A stretch of 64,000 bases of DNA from Victivallis sp. Marseille-Q1083. GTDB taxonomy: Bacteria > Verrucomicrobiota > Lentisphaeria > Victivallales > Victivallaceae. The first letter of the stretch is position 1. Each line of letters begins with the position of its first letter. This document shows positions 39,088 to 48,908 of the stretch, one piece after another. Made by a program: the position numbers and the translations under genes. The stretch lies in the NCBI RefSeq assembly GCF_903645315.1, contig NZ_CAHJXL010000001.1, positions 1,974,001 through 2,038,000 of the forward strand, given 5' to 3'. A model generated the notes under the pieces. That model was given only the letters and a program-made list of their open reading frames with translations. It was not told the origin of the DNA and did no database searches.

Positions 39088-39975
39088 TCAAGACGTTTTA
39101 CCGGTGTTCAACGGTTCCGGATGAATCGTGGCGGCAATGCCGAGTTGCCGCTGCAGGGCTTCTTCGAGCCGCTGCGTACAGTCATGCACTTCGCGCAGCG
39201 GCCGCTCACCCGGCAGCCGGATGTGAAAGGTCAATTCGCGGTGCTGGCCGTATTCATGCAGATGAAAGTGGTGCGTTTCCAGGTTTCCGCCGCAACATTC
39301 CCGGCAGATGTCCCGAACCTGGGCAATCAATTCCGGCGATGGCTGTTTGCCCAACAGATGACTGACTGCCGCTTTCAAAATTCCCCAGGCCGCCCAACCG
39401 ATCAGCAATGCCACCAGCATACTCAAAACACCGTCCACCCACCAATGGCCGCGCCCCAGCCCAATGCCGATCAGCACAATCAGGGAACTGACCGCGTCGC
39501 TGCGGTGATGATGGCCGTCCGCCACCAGGGAACTCAGCTTTGTCCGCCGGCCGGCCCAATAGGCATATTGCGCCATCGCCTCCTTGACGACGACACTGAT
39601 CACCATCGCCCAGACGGCTGCCGGTCCGTAGTCGGCCCCGGCATGCGCCCGCAATTGCGCGATGCCGCGCCCGAAGAATTCGACCGCCACCGCCGCCAGC
39701 ATCACGCCGATCAGCAGAGCGGCGATCAATTCCGCCCGGCCATGGCCGAAAGGATGCTGTTTATCGGCCGGCCGCTCGGAAATTTTCAGACCGATCAGCA
39801 ATACCACCGAAGAAAGAATATCGCTCAACGTATGCCAGGCGTCGGCGATGATTGCCACCGAACCGCTCAGCCAGCCGACATAAAACTTGAAGCCGAACAG
39901 GACGAAATTGCCGAATACCGAAAGATAACCCTCCAGCTTCGCCAGCATCAAATTCTGCTTATTCCATTCCGGCAT
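39088..39975 (-). CDS. Cation diffusion facilitator (CDF) metal efflux protein
   Basis: 295 residues from the ATG at 39975 (AAGGAGGGG). Six membrane helices. Metal-site motifs IADAWHTLSD (HxxxD) in helix 2 and VADGHHHRSDAVSS in helix 5. A cytoplasmic C-terminal domain with ETHHFHLHEYGQHRELTFHI binds further metal. CDF proteins export Zn, Mn, Fe or Co against protons; which one cannot be told here. Confidence 0.9.
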   Translation of the reverse strand: MPEWNKQNLMLAKLEGYLSVFGNFVLFGFKFYVGWLSGSVAIIADAWHTLSDILSSVVLLIGLKISERPADKQHPFGHGRAELIAALLIGVMLAAVAVEFFGRGIAQLRAHAGADYGPAAVWAMVISVVVKEAMAQYAYWAGRRTKLSSLVADGHHHRSDAVSSLIVLIGIGLGRGHWWVDGVLSMLVALLIGWAAWGILKAAVSHLLGKQPSPELIAQVRDICRECCGGNLETHHFHLHEYGQHRELTFHIRLPGERPLREVHDCTQRLEEALQRQLGIAATIHPEPLNTGKTS

Positions 39976-39995
39976 GGACAGCCCCTCCTTTTTCA

Positions 39996-40033
39996 AAGAA
40001 AAAAACAGCCGGAAACCGCCAAGCGCCTCCGGC
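39996..40033 (-). terminator. Terminator of guaB
   Basis: Minus strand GCCGGA, 14-base loop, TCCGGC then TGTTTTTTTC, between guaB and the CDF gene. Confidence 0.6.
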
Positions 40034-40063
40034 CGAACCGATCATTTTTTTCAGAATGCGAAA

Positions 40064-41560
40064 TTAGTGAGCCGTATAATTCGGCGCATCTTTCAGCATC
40101 GTCACGTCGTGCGGATGCGCTTCCCGCAAACCGGCTGCCGAAACCCGGATGATTTTGGCCTTGGCGTGAAACTCCTTCAACGTTTTGGCGCCGCAGTAAC
40201 CGAACGCATAACGCAGCCCGCCGACAAACTGATGGATGACATTGCAGACCGGGCCGCGGAACGGCACCAATCCCTCAATGCCCTGCGGCACCAGTTTGGT
40301 ATCGTCATCGACATCGCTCTGCCCGTAACGTTCGCGGCTGGCCTTGCCGTGTTTCATCGCTTCCAGGCTGCCCATGCCGCGGTAGATGACATAGCTGCGG
40401 CCTTGATGCAGCGTCACTTCGCCGGTGCTCTCCGCCGTCCCGGCCAGCGCCGAACCCATCATCACCGAAGAAGCGCCGATCGCCAGCGCCTTGGCCACAT
40501 CGCCGGACTGCTTGATGCCGCCGTCGGCGATCACCGGCAAATCCGCCGGCACCGATTTGACCACCTCGTAGACTGCCGTCACCTGCGGAATCCCGACACC
40601 GGCGACTACCCGGGTCGTGCAGATCGATCCCGGTCCGATGCCGACTTTGATACCGTCCGCGCCGGCGTCCGCCAACGCTCTGGCCGCCTCCGCCGTCGCG
40701 ATGTTGCCGGCTACCACATCCACCCGGTCGCCGTAGGTTTTTTTCAGCATCGTCAGCGTCTCGATGACGCCTTTGCTGTGGCCGTGCGCCGTATCGAGCA
40801 CCAGCACATCGACGCCGGCGTCAATCAACGCTGCCGAACGTTCCTCGTCATACGGTCCGATGCCGGCCGCGACGCACAGCTGATGCTGGGCATCGCGGTT
40901 ATAATCGGGTTCTTCGTTGTCGATCAGCGACTTGACATCCTGGAAGCTGTACAAGCCGGTCAACACGCCGGCGGCATTGACCAGCGGCAATTTGCCGACC
41001 TTGCGCTCCAGCATGATCCGATAGGCCTCAGTCATCGAAATGCCGTCCTGGGCCATCACCGGCGATTTGGTCATCACTTCGCGGATTTTCAATTTATAAT
41101 CGGTCAGAAATTTGATGTCGCGGGCAGTGATGATGCCAATCAGTTTACCGCCGTCATCGACGATCGGGAAGCCGGAAAATGAGAATTTCTTTACCCATTT
41201 TTCATTGAGCATCTCTTCGATCGTCTGGTCCGGATGAAAACAGACCGGCGATTTGATGATGCCGTTCAAATACAATTTGACCTTGCGGACCTCTTCCACC
41301 TGGCGTTCCAGCGACAAATTTTTGTGAATGACGCCCAGCCCGCCGAGCCGCGCCATCGCGATGGCCATCCTGCTCTCGGTCACCGTGTCCATCGCCGCGC
41401 TGACGAATGGAATGTTCAATTTCACATGACGGGAGAACCGGCTCTGGATATTGGCAGCATCCGGCAGGAAATCCGCATATTGCGTCACCAGCGAAACATC
41501 ATCAAACGTCAAGCCTTCGTAGGGGAAAGCCGCCATAAATTTATCAATATACTCGTTCAT
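40064..41560 (-). CDS. guaB: IMP dehydrogenase
   Basis: 498 residues. Catalytic loop GPGSICTTR with Cys near 312. Active-site [10 protein letters not shown] at about 390 and two CBS domains about 95-215 ([20 protein letters not shown]). It oxidises IMP to XMP with NAD+, the committed step to GMP. N-terminal [17 protein letters not shown] and [20 protein letters not shown] are typical. It is preceded by an 88-base gap after the YjbQ-family gene, so it may be in the same transcription unit. Confidence 0.97.
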   Translation of the reverse strand: MNEYIDKFMAAFPYEGLTFDDVSLVTQYADFLPDAANIQSRFSRHVKLNIPFVSAAMDTVTESRMAIAMARLGGLGVIHKNLSLERQVEEVRKVKLYLNGIIKSPVCFHPDQTIEEMLNEKWVKKFSFSGFPIVDDGGKLIGIITARDIKFLTDYKLKIREVMTKSPVMAQDGISMTEAYRIMLERKVGKLPLVNAAGVLTGLYSFQDVKSLIDNEEPDYNRDAQHQLCVAAGIGPYDEERSAALIDAGVDVLVLDTAHGHSKGVIETLTMLKKTYGDRVDVVAGNIATAEAARALADAGADGIKVGIGPGSICTTRVVAGVGIPQVTAVYEVVKSVPADLPVIADGGIKQSGDVAKALAIGASSVMMGSALAGTAESTGEVTLHQGRSYVIYRGMGSLEAMKHGKASRERYGQSDVDDDTKLVPQGIEGLVPFRGPVCNVIHQFVGGLRYAFGYCGAKTLKEFHAKAKIIRVSAAGLREAHPHDVTMLKDAPNYTAH

Positions 41561-41648
41561 TTGCCGGACCCTTCGTCGTTCTCTTGGGATAAATCTTGGA
41601 TAAGTAATTAAACTTTTAATATAGACAAATTTCCGGCTTTGTCAAATT

Positions 41649-42065
41649 TTATTCGCCAATAATTTTAATTAAAATTCGTTTCGGCCGTTTCCCGTCGAAT
41701 TCTCCGTAGAAAATCTGTTCCCAGGTACCGAAATCCAACTTGCCGCCGGTTACCGCGACGACGACTTCCCGCCCCATCAACTGCCGTTTCATATGGGCAT
41801 CGGCATTGTCCTCGAAACCGTTGTGCGCGTACTGCTCGTGCGGCTTTTCCGGCGCCAGCCGTTCAAGCCAGCGTTCGAAATCGCCGTGCAAGCCGTCTTC
41901 GTCATCGTTGATGAACACCGACGCGGTAATGTGCATGGCGTTGCACAGCAGCAACCCTTCCCGGATGCCGGACGCGCGCAACGCCTCCTCCACCTGCGGG
42001 GTAATGTTCAGGAAAGCCCGCCGCGTCGGCGTATTGACCGTCAATTCCTGCCGATAACTTTTCAT
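41649..42065 (-). CDS. YjbQ/UPF0047-family protein
   Basis: 138 residues from the ATG at 42065 (GGAGGAGAC). [40 protein letters not shown] and [19 protein letters not shown] are the family's conserved blocks, with the His/Asp cluster that binds metal or phosphate. Some members have weak thiamine phosphate synthase activity; the physiological role is unclear. 37 bases after comM. Confidence 0.9.
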   Translation of the reverse strand: MKSYRQELTVNTPTRRAFLNITPQVEEALRASGIREGLLLCNAMHITASVFINDDEDGLHGDFERWLERLAPEKPHEQYAHNGFEDNADAHMKRQLMGREVVVAVTGGKLDFGTWEQIFYGEFDGKRPKRILIKIIGE

Positions 42066-42102
42066 CGTCGTCTCCTCCAGCTTCAGTATTGTTGAATCAT
42101 TA

Positions 42103-43641
42103 TTACCATTCATTGCGGTCGGCGCTGCGATAGCTGACCGCTTCCAGCAAATGCCGCTCCTGAATCGCCGTTTCGCCGGCCAGGTCGGCAATCGTCCTGG
42201 CCACCTTCAAAATCCGGTCATAGGCGCGCGGGCTGAGTTTGAAACTGCTGATCGCCTGCCGCAGCAGCAGTTGCGCCGCCGCCGTCACCCGGCAAGACGC
42301 CTGCAATTCCCGGCTGCCCATCATCGCATTGCAGTGACACGACCGGCCGTGGAAACGGTCCTGCTGCACAAGCCGCGCCGCCGTCACCCGATTCAGGATC
42401 GTTTCGCTATTTTCCCCGGATGGCGCCGCCAGCAGCTCCTCCTGCGTCAATTGCAAAACTTCCACATGCAGATCGATACGGTCCAGCAACGGCCCGGAAA
42501 TTTTCCGACGGTAACGTTTCTTTTCGTCCGGCTTGCAGCGGCATCCCAGTTCGGCATCTCCCATACCGCACGGACACGGATTCATCGCCGCCACCAGCAT
42601 GAAACGGGCCGGAAACGTACAACTGCCGTTGGCGCGCGACACGGTGATCCGGCCATTTTCCAACGGCTGCCGCAGCACTTCCAGCACATTGCGCTTGAAT
42701 TCCGGCAGCTCATCCAGAAACAGCACGCCGTTATGCGCCATGCTGATCTCCCCCGGCATCGGATTCCTACCGCCGCCAACCAGGCCGACATCGCTGATTG
42801 TGTGATGCGGCGCCCGGAACGGCCGCCGGTTCAACAACGGCTGCCCGTCCGACAGCAAGCCCAGCACGCTGTGAATTCGGCTGGTCTCCAGCGTTTCCGC
42901 CCATGTCATCGGCGGCAGGATTCCAGGCAACCGGCTGGCCAGCATCGACTTGCCGGTGCCGGGCGGACCGATCATCAGCACATTGTGCCCGCCGGCCGCG
43001 GCAATCTCCAACGCCCGCCGCGCCAGGTTCTGACCTTTGACTTCGTCGAAATCGCCGCCGGTTTCCCGATGGACCGCCAAATAATTTTTCACATCCGCCC
43101 GGTACGGCAATGGCGGCGTCCCTTGAAAAAACCGCACCGCCTCCGGCAGCGTATCGATCGGAAAGACCTGCAGACGGTCGCCGGCCGCCAGCGCCGCTTC
43201 TTCAACGTTGGCCCGCGGCACCAGCAGGAAATGCAAGTCCCGGCAGCTGCCGGCCGCCACCGCCACCGGCAGTACGCCGCGCACCGGCCGGACTGCGCCG
43301 TTCAAGGCCAATTCACCGACCGCCAGCGTCCCGTTCAGGCGTTCCCGGTCGAGCAGGCCGACGGCGGCCAGCATGCCCAGCGCAATCGGCAGATCGAACG
43401 CCGCTCCTTCCTTGCGTAAATCGGCCGGCGCCAGGTTGACCAGCGTCGCCCCCTCCGGATGCGGGAAGCCGCAGCTCTGCAGCGCCGAACGCACCCGGTC
43501 GCGGCTCTCCTTGACCGCCGTGTCCGGCAGCCCGACAATCGACACAAAACTCTGTTCGCCGCGGCCGGTCGCATTGACCTCCACTTCCACCGGATAAGCG
43601 TCGATGCCGATGACCGCCGCCGAAAATGTTCTGGCCAACAT
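42103..43641 (-). CDS. comM: ComM/YifB-family Mg-chelatase-like ATPase
   Basis: 512 residues from the ATG at 43641 (upstream in-frame codons lack a ribosome site). N-terminal Lon-protease-like fold about 1-165 ([18 protein letters not shown]). AAA+ domain with Walker [14 protein letters not shown] at about 221, Walker [12 protein letters not shown], arginine-rich sensor. Zinc-like CPCGMGD..LGCRC. C-terminal [19 protein letters not shown]. In naturally competent bacteria ComM is a hexameric helicase that aids branch migration of incoming DNA. Confidence 0.92.
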   Translation of the reverse strand: MLARTFSAAVIGIDAYPVEVEVNATGRGEQSFVSIVGLPDTAVKESRDRVRSALQSCGFPHPEGATLVNLAPADLRKEGAAFDLPIALGMLAAVGLLDRERLNGTLAVGELALNGAVRPVRGVLPVAVAAGSCRDLHFLLVPRANVEEAALAAGDRLQVFPIDTLPEAVRFFQGTPPLPYRADVKNYLAVHRETGGDFDEVKGQNLARRALEIAAAGGHNVLMIGPPGTGKSMLASRLPGILPPMTWAETLETSRIHSVLGLLSDGQPLLNRRPFRAPHHTISDVGLVGGGRNPMPGEISMAHNGVLFLDELPEFKRNVLEVLRQPLENGRITVSRANGSCTFPARFMLVAAMNPCPCGMGDAELGCRCKPDEKKRYRRKISGPLLDRIDLHVEVLQLTQEELLAAPSGENSETILNRVTAARLVQQDRFHGRSCHCNAMMGSRELQASCRVTAAAQLLLRQAISSFKLSPRAYDRILKVARTIADLAGETAIQERHLLEAVSYRSADRNEW

Positions 43642-43891
43642 GGTAGTTGCAACCACTCCTGAATGAAATGCTGATAAATCACCGATAATATTAGCTCGGG
43701 AGAACATTAACCGCCTCAACGGCATTTTACAAATTGCCAATTGAATTTTTTTCGGAATGATTGCCTTCAATTCCCATTTTTCATTAAATTTAATTTATCA
43801 AAGAATAAAAATTTTTTTAAAATAACATTGATTTTATTGGTTACTGCATTACTCTAATCGATAGCAGGCAAAAATATGGAGGCCCGACCAA

Positions 43892-46495
43892 ATGACCGAC
43901 GAACTTTACTTTTATCACGGAATTCTGCAATTTATTGCCTGTCAATTGCCGCTGGGGGCATTGTTCGTCGTCGCGACAGTGACGTTGTATCTGGTATTGA
44001 AACCCCGTTGCCGGCGGCAGTTGCACTTCGAAACACCGCCGGAACCAAAAGAACTGGACAGACTTGCCGTTTCCGGCAGGATCGAGGCCGAAGCTCCCCG
44101 ACGGCTGGCGGAGCAGTGCAATGCGCTGCCGGAATCACCGGAATCCTCGCCGGTCCCAGACCTGCCGCTGAAGCTGGCATCGGCGCTGACGCGGATTTAC
44201 AGCCTGATGAAGCTATTGCTCTTTGCCGCCCGCGGCAGCGCTTTTCTGCTGGCCTGGCTCTTTTATCGGCAGGCCGCCGCCACCGACGGGTTCTCCTATC
44301 AGTTCAACAGCCGGAACGCCGGTTTGCTGCTGATGTTTTCGCTATTGGTCGTCCTCCTCTCGATCCTGGAATTCTTTGCCGCCAGAAACATCTGCCGCGG
44401 CAGCAAGTGGAGCCGCAATTACCTGATTTTCAATTGGCTGTTCGATTTCGCCTTTCTGCGTCTGGCGCTGGTCGGCTGCAATTCGCCGATCTATCTGCTG
44501 CTGGCGGTCGGCTGCGGCGTCTATACGCTGTATGTGCTGCTGTTCCGCCGCCGGGCGGTCGGGCAATTGGTGACGGACGGGCGGGAAACCTCACCGGCAG
44601 GCAAAGGAGTCCTTGCCGCGGCCGCACTGCTGGCGCTCTGCTGCGGATTCGGCGTCACCGGCTCAGAATACAAATATTGCTTCAACCGGGTCTCGACGAT
44701 CGTCCTTTCACAATCCTCCTCCAGCAGTTCGGGTCCGACCGCGCCGAAGCTTGAAACCCTCCTGCTGATCGAAGGCGCCCCGGATGCGACGACCCGGCAA
44801 CTGACCCGGCAACTGGCTGCCCTTCTGGAACAACAAACCGGTCTTTCCTGCCAGATTCAAACCTTCGAGACGACGCCGGAGTTGCGGCAAACCAATGATT
44901 TGCTGCCGCTGCTAATCCGGCAGGTCAGCTTGATCAAGCCGGAACCGCCGAGTTTCCACCTGCCGGGCAACTTGCCGGATAAAGCGGATATTGAAAAACA
45001 GATCCTGAACCATCTGCGGCTCACTCTGCCGCCGGAAACATTGAGTTTCCAGGATGCCCTGGATTCCCTCGCCGGAGATGCCGGCCATGAGCTGGCGTTC
45101 GAAGTGATCACTCTGACCGGCTTCGGTTCGCGCAGCGGTTCATTTCACCATCTGCGCCTGCCTTCCCCGGGGATCACGTTCCGGGCCAAAGCCGTCACCG
45201 GCTGCGATTCCGGTTCCGAGTCGGCGGCCATCGAACGGCTGGTGCAGCAATTTGCCGACGATTTCAGCCGGGCATACCGCCGCCAGCAGGAAATGCCGAC
45301 CGTCCGGATTCCCGCCATCGATACTCCCTTTCAGCCGTTTCCGGCTCTCGATCTGAGCAAGCTGGCCAATTGTCAGTTGATTTATCAGAGCCACAATCTC
45401 GAATATCAGACTTTTGCCGTTTACCGCTTCGACAAGCAGAATTATCGGCAGGACCTCGATTGCATCATCACTGCCATGCAGCAGATCGGCTTAACGCCCG
45501 GAAAAAACAAGATTGCCAACGATCGGCTCCTGTTCGAATCCCCGGAGCTCTTCGACCTCACGGCGGAGCTGCAGATGGGGCCGCCGCCCGGAGCCAACCG
45601 GATTATGGGCGACCTTGCGACTGCATCACCATATGGTTTATTGCTTTGCAAATCATTTCAAGGGTACGACAATACGCCGGACCCGGAACTGGTGCAGCGC
45701 TTCCGCCAGGATGATTTACGTTCTTTTGCGCTTGCCCGCGGCCTGGAGCTGCTGGAAAGCCCGGAATTTTCCGTCACTTTCGATGAATTTTTCGCGCTGC
45801 CGGATTTGACGTTCGAGGAGAAGGCCTTCGTCTGGTCCAATTTAAGCGAAGCGCATCGCCGGGAACTGGGCGAACGGGAATTTCAATTATTCCGGCAGTT
45901 GGTCGACGAAGCCATGGCAAGGAAATACGAAACCAATTTTCCGGAATATATGAGAACGCTGTTTCGCCAGTTGCCGGCCGAAGAACGCGCTTACCTGATC
46001 GAACAGCTCGGCCCACTGTATCACCGGGTGAAATTTCCGGCCGAACCGGACGGGGAGGGAATCTATCAGCTTCACTGTCAATTCGCTCTGCCGGGCCAGC
46101 CGGCCGCGCCGCTGGTGCTGGAGGTTGAATTGCCGGACCGCGATTATTGCAACTACACCGCTTTTTTCACGCTGGTCCCGGAAGCGGACGACCTTTATTA
46201 TGTCGGACTGCCCCACAGCAGCCGCAGCGGGATTTCCGCTGAAGCGCTGGCCGGAGAAAAATATTATTACACTCGCCGTGCATCCGATTTCCGCGGCAAA
46301 CCTTACAACTGGGATTTCGGCGGTTCAACTTCCGGAATTTATTCCGAGCTATTGCAGCGATCATTGCGGGACGGCGAGTTATCGACCGTCGTCCAAGTCG
46401 ATCCGGCCGTCAATGGTTACGATTTCGACATCCGTTTCCGGCCGCTGGCCGTAACAGAACCGGATTGTACGATTTCTTCGCCTGGTCCTCAATAA
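43892..46495 (+). CDS. Large membrane protein of unknown function
   Basis: 867 residues, start after ATGGAGGCC. Five or so membrane helices fall in residues 1-255 (FIACQLPLGALFVVATVTLY; LLLFAARGSAFLLAWLFY; LLLMFSLLVVLLSILEFF; VLAAAALLALCCGFGV). About 600 residues follow, likely outside the cytoplasm, with no domain I recognise. A serine tract SQSSSSSSG lies at 272-280. Alone between convergent neighbours. Confidence 0.7.
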   Translation: MTDELYFYHGILQFIACQLPLGALFVVATVTLYLVLKPRCRRQLHFETPPEPKELDRLAVSGRIEAEAPRRLAEQCNALPESPESSPVPDLPLKLASALTRIYSLMKLLLFAARGSAFLLAWLFYRQAAATDGFSYQFNSRNAGLLLMFSLLVVLLSILEFFAARNICRGSKWSRNYLIFNWLFDFAFLRLALVGCNSPIYLLLAVGCGVYTLYVLLFRRRAVGQLVTDGRETSPAGKGVLAAAALLALCCGFGVTGSEYKYCFNRVSTIVLSQSSSSSSGPTAPKLETLLLIEGAPDATTRQLTRQLAALLEQQTGLSCQIQTFETTPELRQTNDLLPLLIRQVSLIKPEPPSFHLPGNLPDKADIEKQILNHLRLTLPPETLSFQDALDSLAGDAGHELAFEVITLTGFGSRSGSFHHLRLPSPGITFRAKAVTGCDSGSESAAIERLVQQFADDFSRAYRRQQEMPTVRIPAIDTPFQPFPALDLSKLANCQLIYQSHNLEYQTFAVYRFDKQNYRQDLDCIITAMQQIGLTPGKNKIANDRLLFESPELFDLTAELQMGPPPGANRIMGDLATASPYGLLLCKSFQGYDNTPDPELVQRFRQDDLRSFALARGLELLESPEFSVTFDEFFALPDLTFEEKAFVWSNLSEAHRRELGEREFQLFRQLVDEAMARKYETNFPEYMRTLFRQLPAEERAYLIEQLGPLYHRVKFPAEPDGEGIYQLHCQFALPGQPAAPLVLEVELPDRDYCNYTAFFTLVPEADDLYYVGLPHSSRSGISAEALAGEKYYYTRRASDFRGKPYNWDFGGSTSGIYSELLQRSLRDGELSTVVQVDPAVNGYDFDIRFRPLAVTEPDCTISSPGPQ

Positions 46496-46684
46496 GCAAG
46501 CGGCCGGACTGCTGCGAACCCGGCTGTGGCGCGTACGTTTGCGACCGGGTTTCCCGGAATCGGCTCGCAATCCTGCCAATTCCGGGAAACCTCCTCATGA
46601 GCGTTCCGCTTGCTTCGGGAGAGGCCGCTTCGCCGGCGGTGCAAGCAAGCCATTGATACAAAAAACGGTACATGGCGTTATTCT

Positions 46685-47749
46685 TTATAGAGGCGTTGCT
46701 TCCGTCAGCCGGACCGGTGCGCCGGTCGCGGCACACTGGTAAATTGCATCCAACAGCCGGCTGATCAGGATTCCCTGTTCCGGGGAGCAGGGCACCGGCG
46801 TATCCTGCAGAATCACCTCCAGAAATGCCTGCCGAATCGTCGGAACCGGCGGCAACGTTTCCACCGCCGGTATCATATCGCACAATACGCCGTCCTGTTC
46901 CAGAAATAATTTTACCCGGATTTCAGAATTCGTTCCGACCTCAGTCTGAATCAGCGCGCCGCCTCTTTCTCCGTACAGCCGGACGGAAATCTCCTCATTT
47001 TCACGGTTGGACGCCCAGGAAGCCTCCAGCATCAGCAGCATACCGTTCCGCATCCGGATTGCCGCCGCGCCGAAATCTTCAAGTTCGAACGGAGCCAGCT
47101 TCCGCCGTTCCGCTTCCCGGGCGGCAATGCCGCAATAGGTGTTGCCGAGCACCCATTCCGGCTCCGGAAAACCGCACCACCACATCGCCCGGTCGAGAAC
47201 ATGGACGCCCAGATCCACCAGCGCGCCGCCGCCGCACATCTCGCGTGACAGCGGATACCACCAGGGTACCCCCCGCCGGCGTGACCAGCGACTTTTGACA
47301 TAATAGAGTTTCCCGAAACGGCCGGCATCAAGCCACTCCTTGAGCAGTGAATAAACCGGCGACTCGAACCGCTGATTGAAGTTGATCATCAGCTTCCGTT
47401 CACAGCGCTCCGCCGTCCGGGCCATCGCCAACGCCTCTGCCGCATTGCGCGCCATCGGCTTTTCACAGAGGACATGACACCCCGCCTCCAACGCCTGTAT
47501 GGAGAAAGAACGATGCAGTTTGTTCGGCAGGGCGATGCTGACCGCATCGGGGCGTTCCTGCCGCAGCATTTCGGTAAAATCGGCATAACCGCGCGCGCCG
47601 GGGTATTGATCAACCGCTTCCGCCAGCAAGGCGGTGTTGCAATCACAGAGCAGCAGTTCTCCGACGGCATCGCTGGCCGCGTAATCGGCCGCGTGCGCCC
47701 GGCCGACCCGCAGACCGACCACCGCAACTTTCAATTGTTTTTTCGACAT
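46685..47749 (-). CDS. Gfo/Idh/MocA-family oxidoreductase
   Basis: 354 residues from the ATG at 47749. Rossmann fold LKVAVVGLRVGRAHAADYAA, then the EKP motif (CEKPMARNAAEALAMARTAE) at about 95 that positions cofactor and substrate, and GGGALVDLGVHVLDRAMWW at about 175 with the active-site Asp/His. NAD(P)-dependent oxidation of sugars or inositols is usual; substrate not deducible. Follows the cupin gene by 13 bases. Confidence 0.9.
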   Translation of the reverse strand: MSKKQLKVAVVGLRVGRAHAADYAASDAVGELLLCDCNTALLAEAVDQYPGARGYADFTEMLRQERPDAVSIALPNKLHRSFSIQALEAGCHVLCEKPMARNAAEALAMARTAERCERKLMINFNQRFESPVYSLLKEWLDAGRFGKLYYVKSRWSRRRGVPWWYPLSREMCGGGALVDLGVHVLDRAMWWCGFPEPEWVLGNTYCGIAAREAERRKLAPFELEDFGAAAIRMRNGMLLMLEASWASNRENEEISVRLYGERGGALIQTEVGTNSEIRVKLFLEQDGVLCDMIPAVETLPPVPTIRQAFLEVILQDTPVPCSPEQGILISRLLDAIYQCAATGAPVRLTEATPL

Positions 47750-47762
47750 AGCCGCTTTCCTT

Positions 47763-48170
47763 TCACGCTTCCTGGCCCGCCGTCCGGCATGGAGAAGCAC
47801 AGATGACGATGATGCGCATCGCTTCGCTGCCGGTGTTGCGCAAACCGTGGCAACCGCCGGCATAGCAGACGGCGAGGTCGCCGGCCGTCATTTCATGTTC
47901 CCGGCCGTCAAGCATCATGACGCCTCTGCCGGACAGACAGTAATACCACTCCTCTTCCGGGCCGCCGGCATCGCCGCCATGACAATGAGCGCCGAACGTC
48001 GAACCCGGCGGAATGATATCGTCGTGAATGAATTTAATGAACAAAACTTCCGAAGCCGCCAGCGGAGCAAGCAAATCCCTGAAATACCACTCACCTTCAC
48101 CGCCATGGCACGGCGTTGTCATTTTCCGATGGGTTTGGCCGTCACCGGACAGAAATAGCGTTGTCGTCAT
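47763..48170 (-). CDS. Cupin-domain protein
   Basis: 135 residues. Cupin motif 1 GAHCHGGDAGGPEEEWYYCL then SGRG, and motif 2 AGDLAVCYAGGCHGLRNTG, with His/Glu metal ligands. Small single-domain cupins act as sugar isomerases or binding proteins; in front of an oxidoreductase a sugar-processing role is likely. Confidence 0.82.
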   Translation of the reverse strand: MTTTLFLSGDGQTHRKMTTPCHGGEGEWYFRDLLAPLAASEVLFIKFIHDDIIPPGSTFGAHCHGGDAGGPEEEWYYCLSGRGVMMLDGREHEMTAGDLAVCYAGGCHGLRNTGSEAMRIIVICASPCRTAGQEA

Positions 48171-48314
48171 CGTTTTTGACCTTTCTGATTACAGGTTCTG
48201 AAAATGATTTTTTCGGCGCCGGTTGTTACTATACGCTTGACCTGCGAACGGAAAAAGGCTATATTGGGCCACTTTTTAGGCAATCACCGACTGGAATTGG
48301 GCAAAAATCGACTT

Positions 48315-48839
48315 ATGGACCCATCAAAAATTTTTTACGGCGGTCATTGTGTGCCACACTGGACATGGCATGTGCCGCCCGGCCGGCATCCCGGCCAAAC
48401 CCTCTGGGGCGTTTTTGCCGGTGCCGGCCGACTGCGCGTCGGCGATGAAGAATTTTCGCTGAGCGCTGGCGATGTTTTCCGGCTGGATTACCAGCAGGAG
48501 GTGCACGGCATTCAAGATCGGGATGATTGGCTGAGAATTCGTTATGTCGATTTTGAGCCAGATGATGCGCTGCCGGTTCAGGCCATGCCGACATCCCGGC
48601 ATTTCGACCATCTGCAGTTTCTCGGTGAATTGTTCGACCGGCTTGAGCGGGCCTGCCGCCCGGAACAATCGGCGGAAAAAATAGTCTGGCTGGAGGCGCT
48701 GATGACGGAATACCAAATGGAAGCATCGCCACACCGTATGACGCTTTATTCGGCAAAAATCGACGCGCTGTGCCGCTTATTTCAGAGCCATGCCGGACCG
48801 GCCAGGCTCCGGGCCGGTTCGCCCGGACCGGTCGGCAGA
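48315..48839 (+). pseudogene. AraC-type regulator lacking its DNA-binding domain
   Basis: About 175 residues of AraC-type ligand-binding cupin are visible (HWTWHVPPGRHPGQTLWGVF, GDEEFSLSAGDVFRLDYQQE, LGELFDRLERACR). Sequence similarity ends near LFQSHAGPARLRAGSPG, and the two-HTH C-terminal half is missing. The frame then runs through the GH20 terminator and antisense of GH20. A deletion seems to have joined the remnant to the GH20 3' end. It is divergent from the cupin/oxidoreductase operon it may once have controlled. Confidence 0.65.
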
Positions 48840-48842
48840 CAT

Positions 48843-48877
48843 AAAAAATCCCGGACGGGAACTGATTCCCGTCCGGG
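48843..48877 (-). terminator. Terminator of GH20 gene
   Basis: Minus strand CCCGGACGGGAA-TCAG-TTCCCGTCCGGG then ATTTTTTAT. A perfect 12-bp stem. Confidence 0.9.
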
Positions 48878-48908
48878 TGCCTGCATATTCAAGCGGCAGC
48901 GGCCTGTC

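Noticed and set aside
42151-43419. 422-codon plus-strand frame
   Set aside because: Antisense to comM, a complete and well-conserved gene.
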